Assembly: GCF_030272615.1 (NCBI RefSeq)
Contig: NC_081408.1
Location: 407,797,889 to 407,861,888, forward strand
DNA: 64,000 nucleotides
Origin: Cryptomeria japonica
Lineage: Eukaryota; Streptophyta; Pinopsida; Cupressales; Cupressaceae
Reading direction: 5' to 3'
Part shown: positions 10,894-22,142 of the stretch, piece by piece
How the letters are laid out: each line of letters opens with the position of its first letter
How positions within the stretch are numbered: position 1 is the first letter of the stretch
Notes under the pieces: generated by a model
What the model was told of the DNA's origin: nothing
The model's database searches: none
Seen by the model: only the letters and a program-made list of their open reading frames with translations
Translations under genes and position numbers: made by a program

Positions 10894-12032
10894 ATGGAAA
10901 ACCTGATGAAACAACTTGAAGGAGCTCTTACAGACTATGATGCAGAGAAGTTGAAAAATATCAAATTAGAAGATGATTTAAGAGCAGCTCAGGATATCAT
11001 TCAGGCACTTCAAGAAAATCTTACTATTGCAAGAAATAAGAGAAGAGAACTTTGTGAAAAATTGCAAAATGAGAATGATGAAAAGGAATCACTTAATGAT
11101 ATGATAAGCAAGCTGAAACAAGAGAACATGACAACAAAAAATGAAATGCAGGATATGACTATGAGATTTTGCAAAGAGATTGAGGATAGGAAGAAGAATG
11201 AAGAAGAATTGACCAGAAGACTAAGTGATGCAGCAAATGAGAACACAAGACTTAGCTATGAAAATGACATGTTGAAGACAAATCTGATGCATACTCAGAA
11301 TGACTCAAATGAACTAATGAGACAAAAAGAAATCTTGGAAAGGGAACTGGAAAATGCAAATCAACATAAAGAAAAATTCAAGAAAAGCTCAGAGGAACTT
11401 GGTACCTTATTGAAGAATCAAAAACCTAAAGGTGCAACTTCTGGAATTGGCTTTGAAGTTGGTGAAATCTTTGGTACAGCAAATACTCAAGATCACAGCA
11501 AATCAGTAAGACAACCTAATACTTATAAATTCAATGGAAAATGCTTTAACTGTAATAAGTATGGTCATAGGGCAAATGAACGTAGATCTAGGAATCATCA
11601 AAATATCAATACACCCACCGATCAATGTTCAAAATGCAACAAAGTTGGTAATAACTCTGAAAATTGCAGAATGAATGTGAGATGTTATGTTTATGGAAGA
11701 TTTGGACATTTATCTAATCAATGCAGAACACAAATCGGCATAGGTTATGGGAAAGCTATTCAGAAAAATAATGTAACTTGTTATGCATGTAACAAGATTG
11801 GGCATATTGCTAAATTTTGTAGAAGTAAAGGTACACCGGTAGACAACAAAAGTTCTAGTTTGAAAGGTAAAGAAAAGGTTGAAGAGGTTAAGCAATGGAT
11901 TAGAAAAGCTTATCTAAATATTGGGAATACTCCTCAATCGGTAGTAGAAAAGTTTATCTAAATATTGGGAATACTCCTCCATCGGTAGAACCAACAAATG
12001 CTTCACTGGCAGGAAGTTCTTCATCTAATTGA
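10894..12032 (+). pseudogene. El-2 Gag-like protein: coiled coil plus four zinc-knuckle positions, frameshifted near its end
   Basis: ATG 10894 opens a frame that runs to TAA 11959. The first 180 or so residues form a charged coiled coil. Four CCHC-like knuckles follow: near 11542 (CFNCNKYGHRANER, last Cys lost), 11626 (CSKCNKVGNNSENC, His replaced), 11683 (CYVYGRFGHLSNQC, second Cys lost) and 11780 (CYACNKIGHIAKFC, intact). Unlike El-1 and El-4 there is no DGTNY-type capsid domain. A 44-bp tandem duplication (11902-11989) shifts the frame; read past it, the original end is TGA at 12030. The likely role is binding element RNA. It resembles the C-terminal part of the El-1 Gag and the El-3 counterpart. 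Confidence 0.75.
11902..11989 (+). repeat. 44-bp tandem duplication in the El-2 gag-like gene
   Basis: Two units, 11902-11945 and 11946-11989, both contain AAATATTGGGAATACTCCTC. The length is not a multiple of three, so the duplication creates the frameshift and early stop described for the gag-like gene. Confidence 0.85.
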
Positions 12033-12187
12033 AGAAAATTTCCTTGAGGGTTTGGCAATCTAATGACACATGTGCTATTATTCCCTCGGTTAGAGATAAG
12101 AAGTTGAAAATTACTTATTACCGACAGACAATGTTAAGTGAATACTTAACCGGCATGCAATTAATGTAGTAGATGGCGAAAAGACAT

Positions 12188-12197
12188 TATAAAAATA
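12188..12197 (+). promoter_or_regulatory. TATA-like sequence between gag and ORF2 of El-2
   Basis: TATAAAAATA lies 136 bases before the ORF2 start codon, within a 300-bp noncoding gap. A TTTTCAG|AG sequence at about 12235-12243 resembles a 3' splice site. Either an internal promoter or splicing could supply an ORF2 mRNA. Neither can be shown from sequence alone. Confidence 0.3.
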
Positions 12198-12332
12198 AGT
12201 TTTTGGCTCCATTCCATTTCACCGTGATTTCAAATTTTCAGAGAGCGCGAAGATTCCGAGCTAAGGCATTTCGAGCAAGAAGCAAGCACACCCAAGCAAT
12301 CATCCATCCAAGACAGAAAAAGGTATTTAATC

Positions 12333-15300
12333 ATGGCATCCACCTTTGAAATTGAATACATAGAAAACCCTACTGTTGTGGAAGTAATTAAAAGACCTAG
12401 GCCCATATTTCATTTAGTCCAAGATAGCAAAGAAGGATGATACCTTAGGTGCATTTTCTCAAATCCCTAAAGGTGTTGTATATGTTGAAGACCCTAGAAT
12501 GTACATCCACTGCAACATTGAAGAGTTAGGAGATGAGGAAATCAAAACCATGTATAAAACCGAGATATGTGATGACACTGGCAATGTTAAAGCTGAACAC
12601 AAGGTTATTGAAACCCTAGGATTCACAGAAATCCTTAGCATTCCTGAATTTCCTAAGGATGTGATTAGGATAGTGTTAAGCAGAGTTCATGGAGAATTTT
12701 TCTTGTTAGATGCAATCCATAAGATCACCAAGGAAGCTGTAAAAGTTGTCACAGGGTTACCGACCACCGGTAAGAGACCAGATAAAAACAAGAAAGTTTC
12801 CAATGACCTAGTTATAGACCTAACAATTGCAACATTCGATAAGAGATCTCTCAGGGTTAATGATGTAAAAGATATCAATGTGAGATTCATAAGTATGATA
12901 TTAGGTTACAAAGCCACTCATGCTAATAGACTTAACTTAGTTTCAAGTTTATGCATTAAGAGTGCTTATGATATGGTAACAGACAATGCAAAAATTGACA
13001 TCTCTGAATGGCTAAAAGATGAACTGATAGACAACCTTGGAAAGATAAAGAAAGATGAGAAAGAAACTTTCATATTTGGAAATCTGTTAGTATGCCTAAT
13101 GCTTCACATAACAAAATAGGTTCCCGGTATAGGTTATAAAGAACTAGGATATGACATACCGGTAGGAAAACAATTGATAGAACTGTTCAATACCATGGGT
13201 GAGAACAAGGAGAACAATATTCATGACTTTTTCCAAGCATTAAATACCAAAATGAAGAAAAGAATAAGGTTATCTCAGAAAATAGTAGACAAATACAAAG
13301 ATGATATATGCTTTGTTATTAAGAAAGATGAAATCTGGATGGAAGCAGTCATCCCAAGGACAATTTGGGTAACCGAAATGGGCTATGAGACAGATGATCA
13401 CATAGTTGAAACTTATGCTAAAGCACTCTTGGAAGCCCCCAAAGAACCTAAGGAAGAAGTATTTGGTAGTGTTGAGACCATAGAAAGCCAAATACAATCT
13501 AAGAAAAGAGTAAAGAAGGTTGAGGCATTTGTGAGGAAAGGATCTAGACAAGCAAAGGCCATTAAGGAAGATGTACTAAAGAAAACCAACATAACAGAAG
13601 ATGAGTTGGCAGCTCCACAACCTGAAGCTCATCTATCACCGGTAGGTACTTCTTCGAAAGGTGACATGCCAGCAACTTTTAAAAGAGTTGTTAGAAAAAG
13701 AGATCCCTCACCAGCAACCACTCCTTCACCTAGAAGGACAAGGCAGAAGCAACAAGCAGTGAGATCTCCAGTTAGAAAGGTCACACCCAAGAAGAAGCTA
13801 ACACGAAAGAAAAAGAAAAGGACAAAATGTGACTTGGCACCTCTACACATATTGTTAAATGAAATCACAGAAGAAGGAAAATTGAAAAACATAGAGAAAA
13901 TTTATGACACTCTATCTGCTGATGAGAAAGGGCAAGTTGAGGAAAGTGTGATATTGCATATGGACATGTACAAGAAATTTTTGATGGAAGTAGCAAATGA
14001 AATTCCTGATGATTTGTACAAAAGAATTGAGGCCAGAAGGCAAGCAGTGATTGAATTAGATAACAAAATAAAAATAGAAAAACTACTTGTTGTATATCCG
14101 GTAAACTCTCCCAAGGAAATTGATGATTTGATTGCTCAGGCAAACCGGTCAGTATTCTCTACTGCACATCAGCATATTTCACTGATGGCAGGAAGAGTTC
14201 CTGAAGTAACAGAGGAAACAAAAGATGGTTGGGATGTATTCCTGGTTGACAAGGAAAAACAAGAAGAATACAGGAACCCTAAGCCTATAAAGGTATATCA
14301 GAAGGATAGGGACAAGGGGAAAGGCAAAGTTGGTGGACCACCAAGCATAAAGGTTAAAGACAACCTACCCCCACCTATGAATATTACAACCACTGAAGAC
14401 CAACTGGCAGTAGAAAGTATGGATGTAGAGGATAGCAATCCTAATTCTGAAGTCCTATACACTATAAATGTTGATACCTAAAAGATCAACATAACAGTTG
14501 ATAAAGATACAACTGACAAGTCAGATATGGCTAATGAGCCTCCGGTAACAAGAGAAACAGAGAAACCGATAGAGGATTCAGAGAAAAAGGTAGAATCTAA
14601 GCAATAAATAGAGACAACACAACATACAGAGAAACCAATGGAGCTAAAAGCTCCGGAATAGGTTCACAAGGAAACAGTGCCACCGGTAAGTAGTGAAGCA
14701 GGGAAACCAGTGCTAAAAGAAATGCAAACACAAACTGACTTGCCAAAGGTCAATACAAGCATGGTTACTTCCACCGGCACTCAGATTGTTGGATCATCAT
14801 CAACATTCAAGTCAACAAATGTGACTGAGGTATTATTAGATTCTATAAAGAAAATAACTGACTGCAATTCACAGGCTTATAAAGCAATAGATGATTCAAT
14901 ACCAATTTTGAAGATAATTGCTCCTAACTGTAACATAGATAATAAAGATTCTTTAGGAAAATTGGACACATTATGTAAATATATTTCTGGAAACATTGAG
15001 AAAATAAAGGAAGAATCAGTAAAAGACAAGGTAGAAAAAGAGAAATAGAAATTCTTTGATGAAGAAATAAAGAAGTGTAACAGAGACTTTGACACACTTC
15101 TACCGGAACTATGTAGTTTGTTGAAAGAATACAAAAATTTGTATAAAGATACGTGTAAAACAAACTTTTTGACTGTAGATATTGACAAGAAAATAAGAAA
15201 GACACAGGATGAGATAAATAAGATTGCAGACAATTTTGTCAACTCACCAGATTCATTATCAGATTTTGAAGAAAAGTTAGCAAATTTTGAGGAAGAATTG

Positions 15301-15576
15301 CTCAAACTAGAAAGAGAAAAAGAAAGAATAATAAACAAGGCAAAACACTTGAGATCTAAACTGAGTCCAAGATTGGACTATTTAGCATCTCTGTGGAAGG
15401 AAATCTCAGAGGCATTAGCACAGGGAAGCAAAACACCGGCAGAGCATTTGCAACATCTCACTGGTACTGTGAAGAGGACTGAAACAACAATAAAAGATAG
15501 TAAAAAGTTTATGGATAGTATAAACTTAATTTTGGGAGATCTTTTTCAGATAATAACTAACCAGCTACAGGGTTGA
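12333..15576 (+). pseudogene. El-2 ORF2: conserved long protein of unknown function
   Basis: ATG 12333 starts MASTFEIEY. One frameshift near 12435 leads into a frame that stays open to TGA 15574, apart from five stops (TAG 13117, TAA 14479, TAA 14605, TAG 14659, TAG 15046), each compatible with an original Gln. Length is about 1,080 residues. The N-terminal third is a globular region with LSRVHG, ITKEAVKVVTGLP and a later HANRLNLVSS segment. These align with El-3 ORF2 (LSRVHG, ITPKAIHVVTGF, HASRINFVST). The middle is basic (KKKLTRKKKKR), then comes a helical segment shared with the minus-strand copy at 59 kb. The C-terminus is coiled coil, with FLTVDIDKKIRK. I do not recognise the family. The arrangement is reminiscent of plant 'mobile domain' proteins carried by some retroelements. 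Confidence 0.7.
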
Positions 15577-15775
15577 GGATATGGATAGATATAACTACAA
15601 ACTCTACTAACATCTTGACAACCTTTGTCATTGATGCCAAAGGGGGAGTAGTAGGATGAGAAAATTCAAAGACGGGAATCATATGCTCAGGGGGAGCCCT
15701 CATATTTTTGGTAAACATTTTTGGTAACTTTTTGGACTACATATTTTTGGACACTTTTTGAAATTTCTCATGAGT

Positions 15776-15867
15776 GTTGCCATCAATGCCAAAGGGGGAG
15801 ATTGTTGGCATATGGACACTCCAATGAGACATTGTATGTGATTGAAGGTTTTGTCATTGATGGCAAC
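15776..15867 (+). other. Inverted repeat bracketing the El-2 polypurine tract and 3' LTR start
   Basis: GTTGCCATCAAT (15776-15787) is perfectly complementary to ATTGATGGCAAC (15856-15867). Between the arms are the purine tract AAAGGGGGAGAT (15791-15802) and the LTR start TGTTGGCAT (15803). Two further purine runs lie near 15640 and 15690. Confidence 0.7.
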
Positions 15868-16616
15868 CTTGCAATCCTATGGCACCGGCAAGACATCATA
15901 CCGGCAAAGCATTACACAGGCAAGACAGTGCACCGACATCAATAGATCACTCTACACTGGCACCGACACCAGCACAGAAGAAAACATGTATACCGGCATA
16001 GAGGCCGACAGGATTTTTATTATGTAATATTTTGTTTATTATTGTAAGCCGACTTGGCAAATTGTAAAATGACTCTTGTATATAAAGGAGATCATTGTAG
16101 ACATTTGAGGAAGTAATGTAGCAAGCATAAAGAAAATTATTAGGCAGACCTAATGTGCGAATTATAGGTCAAGGGTATATGTAAAGAACAGAGCAAGAAC
16201 AGGTACTGAATCTGGCATTGGAGATGCTATTGTAAAGCAGTACAAGTCATTGGATTAGTATAATCCTTATTGTAAGTCAGTGTGACTTCCCATTGAGCAG
16301 TGAGCTCTAGGCAGTTGGCCTTCCTGCATGTGTAGGCCCCTATTGTAAGTAATATTCTCTTATTGGCCAGTGAGTGAATATTGTGGGTCACAAATCCCAC
16401 CGAGGTTTTTCCCACACCGGGTTTCCTCGTTAAACATCTTGTGTTATGGTGTGATTTTCATGTGGATATTTCTGATTCTGTTTATTGCATTAATTCTTGC
16501 ATACCTGTACATTGTTATTTTATGTTCTGCATGTTTTAACTTAAGAAATTCTTATTACCAGTTAGATATTGATTCACCCCCCCCCTCCCCTCTTAGTATC
16601 TATGGGAATCCTAATA
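15803..16616 (+). repeat. El-2 3' LTR (814 bp)
   Basis: It starts TGTTGGCATATGG after the purine tract and ends CCTAATA, one base different from the 5' copy's CCTAACA. The GGCAT target duplication follows. The double stem-loop lies at 16383-16429. High similarity to 10008-10822 indicates insertion well after El-1. Confidence 0.92.
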
Positions 16617-18343
16617 GGCATAATTGCTAAATTGTTGTCAACTGGTAAACAGGAATAGAGAGGTGTTCAAGCAATGAGTATGGACGATTGGAGAAGATTC
16701 GGGTGTTGCAATTCATAATATATGTTCATAACATTGGCATGAGTCTGTGATTGAAACCGCATCAAGTTTGGTGAACCAGAGAACACATTTATAATTGACT
16801 GAGATGAACTCTGTGAAGAAGAATGAATATCGGTCCGGTATGCAGGTAGGTGTTGTATCAATCGGTAAACATTTCCACCATTAAACAAGCAAGGGACAAG
16901 TAGAACATAGAGTATGGCATCAGGTCATATGCAGTGAAAAGGTATTGTGTCCTAACCAGCCGAATGGAGAAGAGAATGGCTTCAAGGTTAACCAGTTATT
17001 GTATAACCATAGGGTAAGATGAACTGGTAGTATAAGATGAACATCGGTTGTGTGTTTGGTCTGTGCCTGAGCCTAAAATGACATAGTAAACTGAGGTGGA
17101 TGTTAATAAAGATGACACATAGGATCTAGGTGGCTAACGTACAGTGGTTGGTGAAGAGTGTGTTGGTGAGGTAGTTGCCGACTAAGTCTACATTAAATGT
17201 CGACTATGGAAATCACGGATGAGTTACAGAGGATTGTGGCTCAAATTTTTTCAAAGGACAGAGATTTGATTCTTTGACATCATGATCGAATCAGGGTAGT
17301 TGGTCGACTAGTTGATCTGGAGAAAGGCACTGTGAGATCATTTATTGTGATTGACAAAAATCAGGGTTGGTGTTTGCTTAAAATAGTAAACGTGTATTGG
17401 AAGAATAGATTTGGTGGTGTTGTTTGTTTTTGTTGTAGGTTGTCAATCTTAGAGATCAGATCCAATTTTATTTGATATAGATTGGGTTGGTGAAAAAAAC
17501 CCTAGGACACAAGGTTTGATTTTCCATTTTGGCGGGAAAGCTTGATTATAAATATGCAGATTGAAGATCTAAGTTAATGATGCCAGTGGCCGGAGAAGAG
17601 AGTGTTTAAGTAAATTGAGACTTGATCTGACTGTGTGTTATCAAAAATATTGAAGCAACTGAGTATTTTAACTAGAACCCACAGGAGACGTTTAACCGGT
17701 AAGAGGGGTTTAACCGGTAAGAAATAGAGTAACCGGTGAGTTGTAACAAAGTTAACAGTCAAGTGAACCAACAGTGTTTGAGCCAGTAAAAAGGCATCAG
17801 AGAGTGAATGAGTGCAGAGTAAGGATTAGAGGAAGTCAAGAAAGGCAGAGGCTAACTGGTAAGGGTCAGAGAGAGTGAATAGATAACCAGTAGTAAAAGA
17901 AGATTTGAGACAGAGTAGAGTTGAAACCGGTAGAAGAGATTGATCGCAAGAGTTACAAATTTTCATTTGTAACAAGGATATTTCATTATATTTAAATTAT
18001 CTCATTTTATTTCACTGAGTGAGTTTGGTGCTCCTTGAGTTGGTGCTCCTTTGAGTAGGTGCCCATAAATTTCTAGGGGTCGGTTCTCCTTGGGTTGGTG
18101 CCCTAAACTATTATAAAATTGTTATTCCATTGTGAGGTTGGATTGGAGCAGTAGACTCTAGCAGCATTTCTCACCAAGATTTTTCCCACATTGGGTTTTC
18201 CTTGTATATTCGGTGTTGTGTGATGCATTTTTTGTGTGTGATTGAATATTAGTATTTTCATTAATTTACCGGTTGCACACACAGTTGAAAATTGTTTATA
18301 ATCACTAATTCACCCCCCTCTCAGTGATATCTTGTGTTCTACA
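16617..18343 (+). repeat. El-1 3' LTR, main part (after El-2 insertion)
   Basis: It aligns with 1-1200 plus 4251-4463. The hAT empty site is visible at 18119-18140. TATA is at 17547-17555, the double stem-loop at 18132-18204 (GTGAG/CTCAC, then CAAGA/CCTTG) and the end TTCTACA at 18343. Bases 16617-16621 are the El-2 target duplication. Confidence 0.85.
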
Positions 18344-19700
18344 TTACATGGTAATTGCAAGGTGGAAATTCATTATGTATGGGGACTGAATTAGTCCCTA
18401 TAAAATATGCTTAGTGCTTAGTTCACTCCACCAAATGCAATGGCGGAGAACCGATAGGTATGGGGACAAAAATTAATCCCTATAAAAATTTGCACTACCT
18501 TAGAATTATTATCTCAAGTGCAAAATCGATATGTATAATGACAATTTTAGTTCCTATGGAAATTCCTTCAAATTTTTTAAGCTTTAATCATTGAGTGGAG
18601 AATCACTACGTATAGGGACTATTTAGTCCATATGAAAATTCATCTTTTTTTGCAAGTTTTATCTCTAAGTGTAAATTCAATAGGCATAGGGACAAATATA
18701 GTACATATAAAAATTCTTCAATCCTTAGAAACTTTTCATTTCAAGTGGAAATTCGACCTGTATAAGGACTTTTGATCCTCATTTTGTCCCTATTTTAGAC
18801 GTGAATTGTCATAGGTAATTCAATTTTTAGGATTGGAGTGGAAAATCGTTGTGTATAGGGACACGTTTGATCCCTATTTTTGTCATGACTTATCATAGGT
18901 AATTTGATTTTCATGGGTTGAGTAGAAAATCGATATGTAAAGGGACAATTTGATCCCTATTTTTTTGTCCTTATGAAATCTCTTATTATCTTCGCAAATT
19001 TTTCCTTGAGGGGAATTTGATCTTAATAGGGACAAATCAACCCCTAACTTTGTCCTTATTCTTTATGTGACCCCCTTTAGGTAAGTTGATATTTATGCTC
19101 TAAGTGTAAAATTGAACCTCATAGGGACTTTTTGTTCCTTACTTTCCTTGACTTATCCCTTAGAATTTTTACTTAGTCTTTTCAATGGATTGAAGAGTTG
19201 AAATTCGATTTCCATGGGGACAAATTAGCCCCTATGAATTTTCTCATAGTGGAAGTTTGATTTTTATAAGGACATTTTGATCCTATATTTCTTCTTTGTC
19301 CAAATTGTTCAAATCACTTCACTCATTCAATCACCCAAGTGGAAATTTGACTTTCTTAGGGACTTTCATAATGCTTGGTTTCAAGTCTCTCCCCAGGAGT
19401 GTAAAATCGATGGGGATAGGGACAAATCACCTGTTCATCACAAAGTCTACATAAATCTTGTAAAAATATTCATCATTTTTTCTCAAATCTAAAGGAATAG
19501 CCTAAATTTAATTTCCATCAAGACAAATCAAACTTTTTAAACCTTGACATTCATGACCTCATAAAGTGTAAGACCTATTTCCAAAGGTTAATGACTAAAG
19601 AAACTACTCCAAAGCCAAACAAACTAACAAAAAAACTACCCTAAAAAGCAAAAAGTGGGGGATCCATTTGTAATGGGGCGATGTGTGAAAATATCACAAC
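18344..19700 (+). repeat. Array A: about 15 degenerate 75-bp units, each able to form a small hairpin
   Basis: Units start near 18363, 18438, 18514, 18593, 18667, 18738, 18836, 18920, 19010, 19103, 19196, 19250, 19338, 19399 and 19497. The consensus is GTGGAAAATCGATATGTATAGGGACAAATTT followed by GATCCCTAT, so AGGGA and TCCCT can pair. In some units the pair is GGGG with CCCC (19217, 19010). A related array occurs at 32996-34345. It ends in a purine-rich AAAAAGTGGGGGA, which may mark the 3' end of an unidentified LTR element. No coding potential is seen. Confidence 0.7.
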
Positions 19701-20804
19701 ATCTAGTGCCACCTTGAATAAATGTTCCTAAACATTTCAAATATAAAGACTCAATCCATACCTAAAACCTCCAGAAAATTAAATCCAACCTATCAGAAGA
19801 CTAGGAAACACACTTGAAATGGAAGAAGAATCCCAAATTGGATCAAGGTACTTAGTCTTTGATTACCTACATGTGTGCAAATTTATTTATTCCAACTCAT
19901 AAGAACATTGTGACAGTTATAATCCACCGTGATTAGCTACGTGATTTGTCTTGACTTCATAAGCATCATGAATAAAGCCTCACTTCCAACGAGCATCTAT
20001 ATCCCTAACCATGTTATCGTTAGAATCTCATAGAGATTTCTCTACTTTTGGTAAATTTTCTTTTAGTGCCTGCAAATATGTTTGCACTCCCAAAGCCAAG
20101 TATTTTAATATTTCTTTCTTTTCATTTTTCTTTTTGATTTTTATTTCCTTTTCTCATCTTTTCTTTCTTTTCATACTACTTTAATTTTTTTCCATATTTT
20201 CCACCCTTTTTCTTGTAATAAATGAATCTCACATGGGTTTGATAATTATAGTGGAATTAAGTAGGATTTAATATTTTCACTAGCCACGACTTGACCTACG
20301 AAACCATAATGACTTAGAGCAATTTATTAAGTATGTAAAAATATACTAATCATAAGGTTTTAGTATCAGGACACAATAGGTGATTCCCTTTCGATTCAAG
20401 TACAAGTCCTAACCAAATAATAGAGCTATAGAAGGATAACCTCATATTATAAAGTAATTCACAAATAGTTATCTGGGAAATTGACCAAACATAAGATCCA
20501 AATTGTGTCAGCATGTGAGAAAATCAACACAAACAAGTCTCCCACTTAGGACACCTAAGACTAAAATAACTGACTACCAAAGCAAACTAAACTAAAGAAA
20601 GCTAAGCTAAAGAAAACAAAGCTAAACTAAACTACTTGAGCCACCTGACAATCTTGAATCAAATGAATCAAGGAAAATAAAGAATAATGCTAACAAAAAA
20701 ATTACACTAAAGCACATGAAAAAAGGAAACCTCCCTAAGACTATATACAAGACTCCTAGAATGGACACAACCCAAAGTATCGACATATATACATGACTTC
20801 ACAT
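19701..20804. other. Unassigned AT-rich sequence
   Basis: Nothing recognised. It holds a pyrimidine-rich stretch at 20110-20215 and a string of CTAAA-type short repeats near 20580-20640. A minus-strand purine-rich run at about 20537-20553 could be a polypurine tract of the minus-strand element represented by the next pseudogene. Confidence 0.4.
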
Positions 20805-22142
20805 TTATTCAACAATATCATGACAAAAGTGATGGTTTTGGAGATGTGTAAATTCATTTTTAAACTCAGAGAAGTAGGCTCTCACAATACATCTCTCATA
20901 CTTAAGAAAAACTTCAGGGAAAATAATCAGCTGTAAAAATTCCTTGGATCCATGAACAATCCAAATGCAAGTTAATTTTCCTAAACCTTCATAATCAAAT
21001 TCATATAAAAATTCAAAACTAATATTAAGGAAATAGATAACATGCCATGTTTTGAGCTCCAATAGAAACTCTTGTGTTCTCTCCATCATTGCATCATAAG
21101 AAAAGAGATCATCAGCCACTTTAGGAGGTCACCATTGGAGATGAATCACTCCATGCCCATCTATGACATGTTGATTCTCTTTTGTAAGTTCTTCTTGAAA
21201 TAAACTTTGTGCCCCTTCAAATAGCTCAACACTCTTTGCCTCTTCAATAATATCTTGATCATCCAATTGCATAAACCATGCATCCTTATGAAACTCCATA
21301 AGCATATCTTCAAAAATCAGGGACTCCTTGATAGGTTGTTCTTCAAAAATTTCCTCTATTTGATCCTCAAATACAATCTCTAGTGGTATTTCATCCTCAA
21401 GCAATATCTCAAGAGCCCAAAGTTGATGATGAAACATGCCACTTGCGACAATTTTTTTGTCTTAAAAAAAAATTGGCAGTGATTCAATTTGTAATTCCTA
21501 AATGATATCTTTCAATGCCCCTTTGAATATCATTGTAGTGATGATGATCTTCAATGACCCTTTGAATTGTTATTCATATTTAGCCTCGCTTGTGATAATT
21601 TTTAGTTCTTCATTCAATTTATCTACTTGATTATCTTCCACCTTGAGGATACTTGAAATTCCTTTTAGTTCATCCTCTAAAGTTTCCTTTTGTAGCATGG
21701 ATGAGTATTCCTCAAGTATTTCTTCTTGGTTTATTATTGAATCAATACCATGAGCATCACTTACCTCCATCTCTCTTGTTTCAATTGGTTCACTTATACA
21801 ATCTTCTTGTGATTCGTCTTCTTCAGATGAAGTTATAAAATACTCCTCTTTTTTTCCTCTATACTTTTCCACCTCAAGGTAGGCACTCCAAATTTTATCT
21901 ATGATGCACTCATCCTTGAATATGATTTGCAATCCAAAGTGGTTTTTGACTTGGTCAATAGTCATTTCACACAATAAGCAAGTAAACTCAGAGTGAGGTG
22001 CATTATGAATCCTACATCACAATGTCATCAATATACTTTCTAAGCTTAGCTCACCATCGAGACCTAGTTGATTTTCTATCATCCCCATGAATCTTGTGAA
22101 AGGATCATTATTTTTTGGAACACTAAAATTCCATGATTCCAT
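20805..22142 (-). pseudogene. Unrecognised acidic protein pseudogene, minus strand
   Basis: From about 22142 down to 20805 one minus-strand frame reads through with only a handful of stops. This gives a protein of roughly 440 residues that is strongly acidic in the middle (many Glu-rich segments such as SSEEDESQEDC). The end is hydrophobic and aromatic (FLNISFEFLYEFDYEG). It starts MESWNFSVPKNND. Such a frame in AT-rich sequence is unlikely by chance. I cannot match it to a family; a retroelement Gag or accessory protein is the most likely source, given the surroundings. Confidence 0.4.

Larger units (their letters stand above)
10008..16616 (+). mobile_element. El-2: complete LTR retrotransposon lacking pol (6.6 kb), nested in the El-1 3' LTR
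   Basis: Two LTRs (10008-10822 and 15803-16616) are flanked by the 5-bp duplication GGCAT (10003-10007 and 16617-16621). A primer site lies at 10825-10836 and a polypurine tract at 15791-15802. The interior encodes a coiled-coil/zinc-knuckle protein and a conserved long ORF2, with no protease, integrase, RT or RNase H in any frame. It is therefore non-autonomous in the classical sense. LTR ends and primer type match Copia, so mobilisation by Copia enzymes is inferred. Confidence 0.9.
1..18343 (+). mobile_element. El-1: Ty1/Copia LTR retrotransposon (Sirevirus-like), 5' truncated by window edge, with two nested insertions
   Basis: Seen: LTR sequence at 1-4463 (interrupted) is similar to 16622-18343. 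Between the LTRs lie a primer site, gag with zinc knuckles, protease, integrase, RT and RNase H in Copia order, then a polypurine tract directly before a TGTTGG LTR start at 9941. The LTRs end in TCTACA. A hAT-like element sits in the 5' LTR and El-2 in the 3' LTR, so El-1 is older than both. Coding frames carry many stops and frameshifts. Sirevirus-like placement is inferred from the long coiled-coil gag and the multiple polypurine tracts before the 3' LTR. Confidence 0.85.
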
